Assembly: GCF_019468465.1 (NCBI RefSeq)
Contig: NZ_CP080519.1
Location: 7,681,001 to 7,745,000, forward strand
DNA: 64,000 bases
Reading direction: 5' to 3'
From: Amycolatopsis sp. DSM 110486
GTDB taxonomy: Bacteria > Actinomycetota > Actinomycetes > Mycobacteriales > Pseudonocardiaceae
Shown here one piece after another: positions 51,467 to 61,292 of the stretch (position 1 is its first letter; each line of letters starts with the position of its first letter). A program made the position numbers and the translations under genes. Under the pieces are notes generated by a model. The model was not told where the DNA came from. It was given only the letters and a program-made list of their open reading frames with translations, and made no database searches.

Positions 51467-52192
51467 TCAGCCGGCGAGGCGGATCGAGGCGGCCTGGCGG
51501 TCGAAGCCGATCTTCTCGAGGTCGGGCGCGTCGCCCGTGATCAGCATCGACTTGCCGGTGCAGCCGGCGCCGGTCCAGATCTTGTACGTGCCGTCGGCGT
51601 CGATGGAGCGGACGAGGTCGGGGTTGCGGACTTCGTTGCAGCCCTTGTCGCTGGCGACCTGGGAGCCGTCGGGCTCGGAGAAGTTCTTGCCGCTGTCGAG
51701 GAGGGCGAAGGTGGAGGTGAGGTTGGCGTTGTCGTTGCCGCCGGCGTTCCCGCCGTTGTCGCCCCCGTTGTTGTTGCCGCCGTTGTCGTCGCCGGCCAGC
51801 TTCACCGACACGGTCTTGTTGTCGAAGCCGAGCTTCGCGAGGTTGCTCACGTTGCCGGTGACCGCGATCGACTTGCCGGTGCAGTTCGCGCCGCTCCACA
51901 GCTTCAGCGTGCCGGTCGTGGTCAGCGACGAGGTGACCTTCGGGCGGGCCAGCGTCTGGCAGCCCTTGCCGGAGATGCCCTGGGAGGCGCCGTTGTCGGA
52001 GAACGCGGCGTCGTCGAAGAGGATCGCGCTGGTCGCGGTCAGCGTGGCAGCCGGCGCGGCCGCGGCGGCGCGCAGGTTGTCGGCCCCCGCCGGTGCGGTC
52101 GTCGCGCTGTCGCTGCCCGCGCCACACGCGGACAGCACCGCGGCACCCGCCGCGACGAAAGCGGCCAGGAACATCGCCTGCTTGCGGAACAT
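51467..52192 (-). CDS. Lipoprotein with two crystallin-like repeat domains
   Basis: 241 residues. A lipoprotein signal with lipobox VLSAC (Cys about residue 23) is followed by two homologous 80-residue domains, about 62-141 and 160-241, joined by a Gly/Asn/Asp linker. Each has F-x-D/G...Q-x-ISGKGC or VASDKGC, then LKLWSGANCTGKSI or YKIWTGAGCTGKSM, and ends AGFD/IGFD...SVKLAG or SIRLAG, the layout of beta/gamma-crystallin or peptidase-inhibitor-like domains with a conserved Cys pair. Anchored on the outer membrane face; Ca2+ binding or inhibition is possible, not shown. Confidence 0.82.
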   Translation of the reverse strand: MFRKQAMFLAAFVAAGAAVLSACGAGSDSATTAPAGADNLRAAAAAPAATLTATSAILFDDAAFSDNGASQGISGKGCQTLARPKVTSSLTTTGTLKLWSGANCTGKSIAVTGNVSNLAKLGFDNKTVSVKLAGDDNGGNNNGGDNGGNAGGNDNANLTSTFALLDSGKNFSEPDGSQVASDKGCNEVRNPDLVRSIDADGTYKIWTGAGCTGKSMLITGDAPDLEKIGFDRQAASIRLAG

Positions 52193-52555
52193 GAGAACAC
52201 TCCCCGTTGTCCTTGTCACCCGGTTCGTCCGGGCGACTCGACGAGGACACGGCTGCCGGATCCCGTGCGGTTCACCGGTTCCGGAAGTTTTTTCAGACCG
52301 AAGTGGACGGCCCCGTGCTCAGCGCGGCGGCCGGTCCGCGCGCTCGGGCTCGTGGCACTCGTGCCCGAAGTCCGCCGGGCGGGTCGAATGGTGCCGCCGG
52401 TTGTGCGGCTGGAACTCGCGCCGGGGATCCGGACGTGTACCCGGTGGCCGCGGTCCCGCGCTGAAGGACGACGTCGTCCAGGGCCGCTTCGAAAGGCGTG
52501 GCCGGTGTGGTGATCTCCTGCTGCGACGGTGAGACCGTCCTCGTGTCGCGCTGGG
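52193..52555. other. Gene-free stretch between lipoprotein and PucR-type regulator genes
   Basis: No frame with convincing coding signal was found. It contains the lipoprotein promoter region on the right of 52193; there is a T-rich hexamer at 52288-52293 but no convincing hairpin. Possible decayed coding sequence; nothing is recognisable. Confidence 0.4.
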
Positions 52556-53575
52556 TCAGGCCTCCAGCAGCCGCCACGCGGTGAGGGCCAGTTGGGCGCG
52601 CACGGGGCCGGTGGGGGAGACCAGGCTGTAGCCGAGCGTCTTGCCGAGCTGGTCGAGGCGGCGGGCGACGCTGCTGTGGTGCAGGTGCAGCACGTCGGCG
52701 GCGCGGCGGACGGAACCCGTGGCGCAGTAGGCGTCGAGGGTGTCCAGGTCGTCCGCGGCCAAGGAGGCCAGGGCGGCCACGTCGGTGTTGTCGCGGGCGG
52801 CATCGCCGGGCACGTGCGCGAGCAGCGCCAAGGCGCCGAGCGAGCAGTAGTCCACGACGGGCCGGCGCGACGTCGTGAAGCGCAGCGCCGTTCGCGCCGA
52901 CAGCCACGAGCCCGGCAACGGCCCCACGGTCCCGATCCCTGCCCGCACGTCCGCCGGGAACCGCGAGACGTCGACGGCGGTGAGCAGCAGGACGCCCACC
53001 TCACCCAGCGGCGTCGCCTTCACCGGGCGCGCAGGGCAGACCAAAGCGCCGAGCTGGTCGAGTGGCAGCGGCGAGCGCACGGCCACGACGCGCACCGCCG
53101 CGTCGGCCGCGAAGCCGAGCAGCCGCAGGGCCCGCGCGCGTGCGGCGGCGTCGGTGCCGGGGCTGATGGCGAGCTCGACGAGCGCCGGGTCGGCCATCGT
53201 GGTGCGGGCGGGGCCGTAGCGTTCCACGACGGCGGCCGCGGCGATGGCCAGGCGGTCGAGGAGCAGGCGGTCGAGGGGGAGTGGTGACGGGCGTTCGAGC
53301 CAGACCGCGCCGATCTGCTCGTCGTCCAGCGTGATCGCGACCGTGGTCGACGCGCGGCCGGCGGAGGGCGCGGGGCCGTCCGGGGCGACGCGGAACGTCT
53401 GCTCGGTGCCGTCGAGCCGGATGCCGGCCACGCACTCGGCCAGACCCGCCGAAGCCCGGACCAGCGCGGCCAGGTCGACGCGCCGGCGGATCAGCGTGTC
53501 GTAGAACATCACGACACGGATCGCGCCCTCGGCCTCCGAGTCCAGCTGCGAGAGCCGGACGACCAACGCCTCCAT
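52556..53575 (-). CDS. PucR/CdaR-type regulator (HTH_30)
   Basis: 339 residues from ATG 53573-53575. A GAF-like N-terminal part (IRVVMFYDTLIRRRVDL, ITLDDEQIGAVWLERPSP), then the PucR-type middle, and the HTH_30 at the end (TLDAYCATGSVRRAADVLHLHHSSVARRLDQLGKTLGY). Regulators of this kind control purine, sugar-acid or amine catabolism and usually activate. Divergent from the alpha/beta-hydrolase/cupin pair, its likely target. Confidence 0.88.
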   Translation of the reverse strand: MEALVVRLSQLDSEAEGAIRVVMFYDTLIRRRVDLAALVRASAGLAECVAGIRLDGTEQTFRVAPDGPAPSAGRASTTVAITLDDEQIGAVWLERPSPLPLDRLLLDRLAIAAAAVVERYGPARTTMADPALVELAISPGTDAAARARALRLLGFAADAAVRVVAVRSPLPLDQLGALVCPARPVKATPLGEVGVLLLTAVDVSRFPADVRAGIGTVGPLPGSWLSARTALRFTTSRRPVVDYCSLGALALLAHVPGDAARDNTDVAALASLAADDLDTLDAYCATGSVRRAADVLHLHHSSVARRLDQLGKTLGYSLVSPTGPVRAQLALTAWRLLEA

Positions 53576-53671
53576 ACCCGGCAGCGTACGCGGCGAGCGT
53601 CGCGTCATCGGGCGATTTCGCGCGACGGCCGGCGGGCGACGCGGCGCCCGGGCAGCGGCAGGATCGTCGGC

Positions 53672-54562
53672 ATGAACCCGGAACTCGAAGCCTTCCTCCC
53701 GCTGTTCCCGCCCGCCGACCTCGACGATCCGGTCACCGCCCGCGAGAAGCTCGCCGGCCTGTCCGCCTCCGCGCCGCCGCCCGACACCTCGGGCCTCACG
53801 ATCGAGGACCACACCGCCGACGGCGACGTTCCCGTGCGCATCTACCGGCCGCGGCAGGCCCACGGTGCGATCATCTGGCTGCACGGCGGCGGCTTCGTCA
53901 TGGGCGACCTCGACACGGAGCACCCGTGGGCCGCGCGAGTCGCGGACGTCGCCGGCGCCGTGGTGATCTCCGTCGGCTACCGGCGAGCGCCGGAACACCC
54001 GTTCCCGGCCGCGGTGGACGACGCGTACGCGGCGCTGACCTGGGCCGCGAAGAACGCCGCGGAGCTCGGCCTCGACCCGGCCCGCATCGCCGTCGGCGGG
54101 CACAGTGCGGGCGCCGGGATCGCCGCAGCGATCGCGCTGCGGGCCCGCGACGAGCACGGGCCCGCGATCCGCTTCCAGCTGCTCAACCAGCCCGAGCTCG
54201 ACGACCGCCAGGACACCTGGTCGGCGCGCACCTTCACCGGCACGCCGTGGATGACGCGCGACAAGCTCGCCGCGACCTGGCGCCACTACCTCGGCGACAC
54301 CCCCGGCACGCCCTACGCCGCCCCGGCGCGCGCGGCGGACCTGTCCGGCCTGCCGCCCGCGTACGTCGCCACCGCCGAGTTCGATCCGCTTCGTGACGAG
54401 GGCATCACGTACGCCCTGCGCCTGCTGCAATCGGGCGTGTCCGCCGAGCTGCACCAGTGGCCCGGCACCTTCCACGGCTCGCAGGCGATCCTGTCCGCCG
54501 AGGTGTCGCAGCGCCAGATCGCCGAACTCGCCGCCGCCCTCCGCCGCGGCCTGGCCGACTGA
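53672..54562 (+). CDS. Alpha/beta hydrolase, hormone-sensitive-lipase family
   Basis: 296 residues: oxyanion motif HGGGFVMG (about 71-78), nucleophile GHSAGAG (Ser about 148), catalytic Asp in EFDPLRDEG and His in TFHGSQ. An N-terminal cap helix region precedes strand 1. Carboxylesterase on short acyl esters. The cupin gene follows after 17 bp. Confidence 0.92.
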   Translation: MNPELEAFLPLFPPADLDDPVTAREKLAGLSASAPPPDTSGLTIEDHTADGDVPVRIYRPRQAHGAIIWLHGGGFVMGDLDTEHPWAARVADVAGAVVISVGYRRAPEHPFPAAVDDAYAALTWAAKNAAELGLDPARIAVGGHSAGAGIAAAIALRARDEHGPAIRFQLLNQPELDDRQDTWSARTFTGTPWMTRDKLAATWRHYLGDTPGTPYAAPARAADLSGLPPAYVATAEFDPLRDEGITYALRLLQSGVSAELHQWPGTFHGSQAILSAEVSQRQIAELAAALRRGLAD

Positions 54563-54579
54563 CCCCTGAAAGGAAACCC

Positions 54580-54906
54580 ATGACCCCGATCGACGCGGCC
54601 GCGGTACCCCGCACGGTCGACGGCGAGCCCGACGACTGGCACCTGATGACCTTCCACGCCAGCACCGACGCCGACGTCCACTCCGACCACTGGGAAATCC
54701 ACGCCGCCGCCGACGAAATCGTGTGCTGCCTCACCGGCGGCTTCCGCCTGTACCTCCGCGACGACGACACCCCGGCCACGCTCACCCCGGGCACCGCGGC
54801 GATCGTCCCGTGTGGACGGTGGCACCGCCTCGAACTCGACGCCCCCGGCGACCTCCTGTCGGTCACCGTCCCGCGCGGGACGCGGATCGAACCCCGGGCC
54901 GCATAG
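54580..54906 (+). CDS. Small cupin protein
   Basis: 108 residues: one cupin domain with HSDHWEIHAAADEIVCCLTGGFRLYL (motif 1) and LTPGTAAIVPCGRWHRLELD (motif 2). Metal binding through His/Glu is likely. Ribosome site AAAGGAAA before the ATG. Second gene of the operon with the hydrolase. Confidence 0.82.
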   Translation: MTPIDAAAVPRTVDGEPDDWHLMTFHASTDADVHSDHWEIHAAADEIVCCLTGGFRLYLRDDDTPATLTPGTAAIVPCGRWHRLELDAPGDLLSVTVPRGTRIEPRAA

Positions 54907-55101
54907 GCCCTTCAGTTTCTTCGTGGCGTTCGCCGGGCGCCTTGTGCGCGATTGAGGCGTTTCGAGGAACCCGACGTCCTTCTGGGCGAATACGCCGGCT
55001 GAGCCGGACTCAGCCGACCCCGATCGGTGGGACTCAAGGCGTTTTCGTGCGGAGGCGAACCGTGCCCTGGCACGATGCCGGGACAGTGCGAAGGGGAGGA
55101 C

Positions 55102-55587
55102 ATGACGTACCAGCAGTATCGCGGGCAGCAGTTTCCGGCCGGTCCGGTCCACCACAACAATCCGGCAGGCGGGGTCGCGGTCGCGACCGCCGTGCTGGCG
55201 ATCGTCTGCAGCATCGCCGCCTTCATCGGGGCGGTGTGCGGGATCATCGCCGTCGTCCATGGGGAGATCGTCTCGGGTGGGGCGACCGTCGTGCTCAATC
55301 TGGGCGTGGCGGCGGTCTTGCCGACGGGCGCGATCGGGGCCATGCAGAGCCGGCCGGCCGCGAGGATGTGCTTGATCGTCGGCAGTGCGCTGGCCATCGT
55401 GGAGCTGTTCGCGGCGACGGTCTTGCCCGAGGTCGACGTCTATCTGCTGTATGAAGCCGGCCCGGACACCTTGCGGGCGTTCTCGCTGCGAGGACTGCCC
55501 TGGCTGCCAGTGGCGATCGGAATCCTCGTGCTCGCCGTCTCGCTGCGCCGCGGTGTGCAACAGAGCGGGCCGGCGCCACAGTGGTGA
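55102..55587 (+). CDS. Small membrane protein, DUF4190-like layout
   Basis: 161 residues. A short polar Gln/Tyr-rich N-terminus (TYQQYRGQQFPAGPVHHNNP) followed by four hydrophobic segments (AVATAVLAIVCSIAAFIGAV, VVLNLGVAAVLPTGAIGA, MCLIVGSALAIVELFAATVL, LPVAIGILVLAVSL). GGGGAGGA ribosome site at 55093-55100. Function unknown. Confidence 0.75.
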   Translation: MTYQQYRGQQFPAGPVHHNNPAGGVAVATAVLAIVCSIAAFIGAVCGIIAVVHGEIVSGGATVVLNLGVAAVLPTGAIGAMQSRPAARMCLIVGSALAIVELFAATVLPEVDVYLLYEAGPDTLRAFSLRGLPWLPVAIGILVLAVSLRRGVQQSGPAPQW

Positions 55588-55633
55588 TCGCTGCGGTATC
55601 GGCTTTCACCGGGTCGGCAGAGCGGAGCCGGCG

Positions 55634-56113
55634 ATGCCCGTGACCGACCGGCCGCCGACCGGGCTGCTGCGGTGGTTCCTTCGTGCGCCGATCCCGTGGT
55701 ACCGCTGGGGCTTCGGGAAGATCTTCGGGCACCGGCTGCTCTACCTCGTCCACCGCGGGCGCAAGTCGGGCGCGCGTCGCGAGGTGGTGGTCGAGGTGGT
55801 GCGGCACCGGCCGGATGTGCCGGAGCTGCTGGTGATCGCGGCGTGGGGCGGGGTGCCGCAGTGGTACCGGAACCTCCGGGCCGCGCCCGCGATCGAGGTG
55901 AGATGCGGGGGCTACCTGTGGCGGGAGCCGCGTCGGCGCTTCCTCGACGGCGATGAGCTGGACGAGGTCCTGCGCGAGTACCGGCGCGCACATCCCCGGG
56001 CGTGGGCGAAGATCGGTCCCCGGCTGGGGTTTCCGGCCGACCCGGAGGATCCCTTGTGGACGCGGGCCGTGGATCGGGTGCACGGCGTGGCGTTTCTGCC
56101 CGCGTCACGCTGA
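55634..56113 (+). CDS. Deazaflavin (F420)-dependent nitroreductase-family protein
   Basis: 159 residues of the DUF385/Ddn split-barrel family: [41 protein letters not shown] (family RKSG motif), [21 protein letters not shown]. Family members use reduced F420 on quinones or nitro compounds. ATG at 55634. An ABC-transporter remnant starts at its stop codon. Confidence 0.88.
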   Translation: MPVTDRPPTGLLRWFLRAPIPWYRWGFGKIFGHRLLYLVHRGRKSGARREVVVEVVRHRPDVPELLVIAAWGGVPQWYRNLRAAPAIEVRCGGYLWREPRRRFLDGDELDEVLREYRRAHPRAWAKIGPRLGFPADPEDPLWTRAVDRVHGVAFLPASR

Positions 56114-56303
56114 GGCCGGCCGCCTGCTGTCCGGCGGGGAACGCCAGCGCGTCGCCATCGCCCGGACGCTGCTGAAGGACACCCCGATCGTGCTCTTGGA
56201 CGAGACCACGTCCGCCCTCGACGCCGAGAACGAGGCCGCCATCCACGCCGCCTTGTGGGCCGAACAGGAACGCGCCCAGAGGTGGCGCATCACGGCCCGT
56301 TAG
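56112..56303 (+). pseudogene. C-terminal remnant of an ABC-exporter ATPase
   Basis: The frame encodes [23 protein letters not shown], then [20 protein letters not shown] and a short tail to TAG: the ABC signature, Walker B and D-loop only. Walker A and the membrane domain are absent, and the H-loop region is frayed. A deletion remnant, probably untranslated. Confidence 0.75.
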
Positions 56304-56407
56304 CCGGAACCGTCCGGGGAACCTGTCACAGATCCGCCTGCCGTCTTGTCCTGCCTCGCGAACCCGAACCCGAACCCCGAACTCGCGACCCGCCGAGACG
56401 AGAGGCA

Positions 56408-57463
56408 ATGATGGACACCAGTGCCGCCCCCGCCCCCGCCATCGACAGCGTGGAGGAGCTCCGCCGCCACCTGCAGTGGGCGATCGAGCTCGAGCACGCG
56501 ACGATCCCGCCGTACCTCTGCGCGCTGTATTCGCTCGACCCGGGCCGCAACGCCGAGGCCGCGCAGGTCGTCGGCAGCGTGCTCGCCGAGGAGATGCTGC
56601 ACCTGGCGCTCGCGGCGAACCTGCTCAACGCCGTGGGCGGCGAGCCGAAGCTCGACGCGCCGGAGCTGCTGCCCGCGTACCCGCACCCGCTGCCCCACGG
56701 GGACGCGTCGGTGCAGGTCAACCTTGTGCCGTTCGGTGCGGAGGCGCTGGAGCTGTTCCTGCGGATCGAGCAGCCCGAGTCGGCCGACGCGCCGCCGCAG
56801 GCCGACGGGTACCGGACGATCGGGCAGTTCTACGCCGCCGTGCAGGCGGGGCTGAAAGAATTGTGCGAGGAGCTGGGTGAGGAGACCGTGTTCTCCGGTG
56901 ACCCGAGGCGCCAGATCGGCGAGATGCACCTCCGCAGCGGTGGCGGCAGCGTGATTCCGGTGCACGACCTGGATTCCGCGCTGGCCGCGCTCGCGGAGAT
57001 CGTCGAGCAGGGCGAGGGCGCCGCGCGCACGGAGGTGTGGGACGGCGACCGCGACGTCTTCCACCCCGAACGCGACGAGGTCGCCCACTTCTACCGGTTC
57101 CAGGAGCTCAAGAACGGCCGCCGCTACGCCGAGGGCGACACCCCGCGCAGCGGTCCGACGGGCAAGGAGATCAAGGTCGACCTCGACGGCGTGCTCCCGA
57201 TGCGCCGCAACCCCAGCGCGGCCGACTACCCCGAGGACAGCCCGATCCGCCGGGCGCAGGTGGAGTTCGACAACACCTACTGCCTGTTGCTCTACCTGCT
57301 GGAAGACGCGTTCACGGGCAACCCGGGCGGGCTGGGCGCTACCGTCGGCGTGATGTTCCAGCTGAAGGCGCAGGCCCAGGCGCTCATGAAGATGCCCTCC
57401 GGCGACGGGAAAACGACGGCGGGGCCGACGTTCGAGTACGTGCCGCCGGAGCAGCGGTCGTAA
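56408..57463 (+). CDS. Ferritin-like VioB/RebD-type domain protein
   Basis: 351 residues. The N-terminal ferritin-like domain reads LQWAIELEHATIPPYLCALYSLDP and LAEEMLHLALAANLLNAVGG, giving the Glu/ExxH residues of a two-iron or haem-associated site, as in the iminophenyl-pyruvate dimer synthase (VioB/RebD) family. The middle and C-terminal parts include FYRFQELKNGRRY and NTYCLLLYLLEDAFTG. Relatives are found in violacein/rebeccamycin assembly, but many free-standing copies have no known role. No biosynthetic partner is adjacent. Confidence 0.8.
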   Translation: MMDTSAAPAPAIDSVEELRRHLQWAIELEHATIPPYLCALYSLDPGRNAEAAQVVGSVLAEEMLHLALAANLLNAVGGEPKLDAPELLPAYPHPLPHGDASVQVNLVPFGAEALELFLRIEQPESADAPPQADGYRTIGQFYAAVQAGLKELCEELGEETVFSGDPRRQIGEMHLRSGGGSVIPVHDLDSALAALAEIVEQGEGAARTEVWDGDRDVFHPERDEVAHFYRFQELKNGRRYAEGDTPRSGPTGKEIKVDLDGVLPMRRNPSAADYPEDSPIRRAQVEFDNTYCLLLYLLEDAFTGNPGGLGATVGVMFQLKAQAQALMKMPSGDGKTTAGPTFEYVPPEQRS

Positions 57464-57471
57464 GGCGGACG

Positions 57472-57504
57472 GCGTGAGTGCCGGCGGCGAACCGGCACTC
57501 ACGC
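57472..57504. terminator. Bidirectional terminator
   Basis: A perfect 13-bp stem (57472-57484 with 57492-57504) and 7-nt loop between the convergent ferritin-like and decarboxylase genes. Confidence 0.85.
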
Positions 57505-57508
57505 GTCT

Positions 57509-58876
<1,368 letters not shown>

Positions 58877-58913
58877 TCACAATTCCGGACGTTCTGTTCG
58901 GCTGAGCCGCACA

Positions 58914-59852
58914 ATGACCGTGCACAATAAAGCGGTGCTGAACCCGTGGCGCCTGCGCCTGCTGAGCCGGCTCGACACCCTGGGCACCATCCGCGCGGTG
59001 GCGAGCGCGTCGAACCTGAGCGCGTCGAGCGTGTCGCAGCAGCTCGCCGTGCTGGAGACCGAAACGCGCACCAAGCTGCTGGAACGCACCGGCCGCCACG
59101 TCCGCCTCACCCCGGCCGGGCTGATCCTCGCGCGCCGCGCCCGGGCGATCCTCGACCACATGGACACCGTCGAGGCGGAGCTGCGCGGCCTCGGCGACGA
59201 ACCCGCCGGCCTGGTGCGGCTGGGCGCGTTCCAGAGCGCCGTCCACACCCTCGCCGTGCCCGCGGTGACGCGGCTGGCCGCGGCGCACCCGGACCTGCAG
59301 GTCGAGGTGCTGCAGCTGGAACCCCACGAGAGCATGCCCGCCCTGCGCGTGGGCGACGCCGACCTCATCATCACGACCACGGACTTCGTCGAGCAGCCGC
59401 TGGACCCCGACGTGGACCTCGTGCCACTCGCGACCGACCCGATCGTGCTGGTCATGCCCCCGGACCACCCCGCGACCCGCCGCGGCGCCGTCGACCTGGC
59501 GGCCTTCGCGGACGAAGCGTGGTCGCTGGACCTGCCGCAGTCCTACATGGCCAACCTGACGCTGCGGCTGTGCCGGCAGTCGGGCTTCGAACCGCGCGCG
59601 GTGTGCCGCTTCAGCAACTACATGCTGGCCCTGCAGCACGTCGAGGCCGGCTTGTCGATCACGCTGCTCCCCGGCCTGGCCGTCGATCCCCGCTACCGCG
59701 TGACGACGCGCGAGCTCGCGTCGCCGGTGACGCGGACGATCACCGCCGCCGTCCGCCGGGGCTCACCGCAGCGCGCGGCGGTGCAGGTCGTGCTGGACGC
59801 GGTGCGGCGGACTCCGCCGGTTTCGGCCGGTGCGCCGGGTGAGAATGTGTGA
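58914..59852 (+). CDS. LysR-family regulator, DgdR-like by context
   Basis: 312 residues from ATG 58914 (GTG 58920 is possible). HTH at about 12-65 (LSRLDTLGTIRAVASASNLSASSVSQQLAVLETETRTKLLE) and a substrate domain from about 95 (VRLGAFQSAVHTLAVPAVTRLAAAHPDLQVEVL, LQHVEAGLSITLLPGLAV). Divergent from the dialkylglycine decarboxylase with 76 bp between starts; LysR proteins typically control the adjacent divergent gene, here in response to a dialkylglycine. Confidence 0.9.
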   Translation: MTVHNKAVLNPWRLRLLSRLDTLGTIRAVASASNLSASSVSQQLAVLETETRTKLLERTGRHVRLTPAGLILARRARAILDHMDTVEAELRGLGDEPAGLVRLGAFQSAVHTLAVPAVTRLAAAHPDLQVEVLQLEPHESMPALRVGDADLIITTTDFVEQPLDPDVDLVPLATDPIVLVMPPDHPATRRGAVDLAAFADEAWSLDLPQSYMANLTLRLCRQSGFEPRAVCRFSNYMLALQHVEAGLSITLLPGLAVDPRYRVTTRELASPVTRTITAAVRRGSPQRAAVQVVLDAVRRTPPVSAGAPGENV

Positions 59853-60055
59853 CGCTGGGTCAGCAGGCGCGCCCACCTGGACAACCTGCGAGCGGTGGAC
59901 TCGTCCGGGCAGCGCCACGATCCTCGACCACGGCTGGTGCCAGACGGGTCCGGATCCTCAACCGGGCGCCACGGTCGCCGCCGGTGCGGCTGACCGGGAC
60001 CCGCGCGCCCGTTCCCTCCCCGGTCGGGCGCGCGGGAGTCGTTCCCCCGAAGGGC
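59853..60055. other. Gene-free stretch after the LysR gene
   Basis: No reading frame with coding character and no strong hairpin were seen. With the small leftward frame beside it and 60224-60386, it makes the longest sparse region of the window (about 530 bp). Confidence 0.4.
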
Positions 60056-60223
60056 TCAGTGGCTAGCGTTGAACTCGAGCACCTCGTCGAGGCGGGTCGA
60101 CCACGCCGGGGACGTGCGGCGGAGGCCGACGACGAACGGCGCCGCTCGCCGGGTCCGGCGCGGCGGCAAAACGACCGGTTTGGTGCGCCACCACCGGTTC
60201 GCCGTGTCGCGGTGGTCGCTCAT
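60056..60223 (-). CDS. Possible small basic protein
   Basis: 55 residues from ATG 60221-60223: SDHRDTANRWWRTKPVVLPP, an Arg-rich stretch, then LRRTSPAWSTRLDEVLEFNASH. GAGAGGGG lies 9 nt upstream. Strongly basic, one Trp pair. No family recognised; supported only by the ribosome site and plausible composition. Confidence 0.35.
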   Translation of the reverse strand: MSDHRDTANRWWRTKPVVLPPRRTRRAAPFVVGLRRTSPAWSTRLDEVLEFNASH

Positions 60224-60352
60224 GCCGTTCAGCCCCTCTCGTCCGGACAAGATCCACTCTGGCAGCGCGGGCGCGATCCCGCACGCGTGTCGGCGGTGGG
60301 CCGGGTGGTCCGGGAATCAGGTGTGCACGACGGTCACAATCTCGTCGACAAT

Positions 60353-60364
60353 CTTGTCAACAAG
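60353..60364. promoter_or_regulatory. CTTGT-CA-ACAAG palindrome
   Basis: Its core TTGTCAACAA is the reverse complement of the core of the GntR operator at 19611-19622. It lies beyond the stop of the aldo/keto reductase gene and upstream of the small basic protein. It could be a distant site for the same FCD regulator or a chance match. Confidence 0.35.
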
Positions 60365-60386
60365 GCGCTCGCCCGCCGGGGAAAGA

Positions 60387-61292
60387 TCACCGGCTCACGG
60401 TGAGTCCGTCGATTTCGGACCACAGCGCGTCCGGGATCGCGGTGGCGAGGTGGGCGGCGTTCTGCTCGACCTCCGCCGGCGTGCGGGCGCCGATGACCAT
60501 GGCCGTCACGGCCTTGTGCCGCAACGGGAACTGCAGGGCGGCCGCGGGCAGGGCGACCCCGTGCCGGGCGCACGCGGCGGCCAGCGCCTCGACCCTGGCG
60601 CGCACGTCGGGCGGTACCGGCAGGTAGTCGAAGCGCGCGTCCGGGCCGGGGTCGGCCAGCACGCCACTGTTGAAGACGCCGCCCGCGATCACTTCCACCC
60701 CACGGGTTTCGCACAACGGCAGCAGTTCGTCGGCCGCGGAGCGGTCGAGGAGGGTGTAACGACCGGCGATGAGCACGCAGTCGACATCCGTCTCGGCGAC
60801 GAACCGGGCCGGCATCTTCGGCTCGTTCATGCCGACGCCGATCCGCCGCACCGCGCCTTCGTCGCGCAACCGGGCGAGGGCCGGGTACGCCGCGCCGACC
60901 GCGGTCTCCCAGAAGTCGTCGGGGTCGTGGATGAACAGGGTGTCGAACCGGTCCAGCCCCGTGCGATCGAGACTGTCCGCGAGCGAGGCGTAGACGCCGT
61001 CGGCCGAGTAGTCGCGCACGCGTACGAGCCCGTCTTCTCCGGGGCGCAGCAGCCGGCCGACCTTGGACGACACCGTGAACTCGGCGCGTGGCTTGTCGCG
61101 CAGGAACTTGCCGAGCCGCCGTTCCGCCACCCCGGTGCCGTAGTGCGGGGCGGTGTCGAAGAACCGCGTGCCGGCGGCCCACGCCGCTTCGAGCGTGGCC
61201 CGGGCCGTGGCGTCACCGAGGTCTTCGTAGAGGCCGCCGATCGCCGACGTGCCCAGACCGACGATCTTGCCGGGCGCGGTCGGGGGTGTCAC
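60387..61292 (-). CDS. Aldo/keto reductase
   Basis: 301 residues, TIM barrel: GTSAIGGLYEDLGDATARATLEAAWAAGTRFFDTAPHYG (catalytic Asp, Tyr), SSKVGRLLRP (Lys), FDTLFIHDPDDFWE (His), IGVGMNE and late NADPH-loop VIGARTPAEVEQN. Similar to L-fucose/D-arabinose-dehydrogenase-like AKRs. The GTG start overlaps the GntR stop. Given the neighbouring GH95 fucosidase, oxidation of released L-fucose is a natural hypothesis. Confidence 0.88.
   Translation of the reverse strand: MTPPTAPGKIVGLGTSAIGGLYEDLGDATARATLEAAWAAGTRFFDTAPHYGTGVAERRLGKFLRDKPRAEFTVSSKVGRLLRPGEDGLVRVRDYSADGVYASLADSLDRTGLDRFDTLFIHDPDDFWETAVGAAYPALARLRDEGAVRRIGVGMNEPKMPARFVAETDVDCVLIAGRYTLLDRSAADELLPLCETRGVEVIAGGVFNSGVLADPGPDARFDYLPVPPDVRARVEALAAACARHGVALPAAALQFPLRHKAVTAMVIGARTPAEVEQNAAHLATAIPDALWSEIDGLTVSR

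Noticed and set aside
52207..52464. Short plus-strand frame in the gap after the crystallin-like lipoprotein gene
   Set aside because: Ala/Arg/Gly-rich composition, no ribosome site and no resemblance to a protein family.
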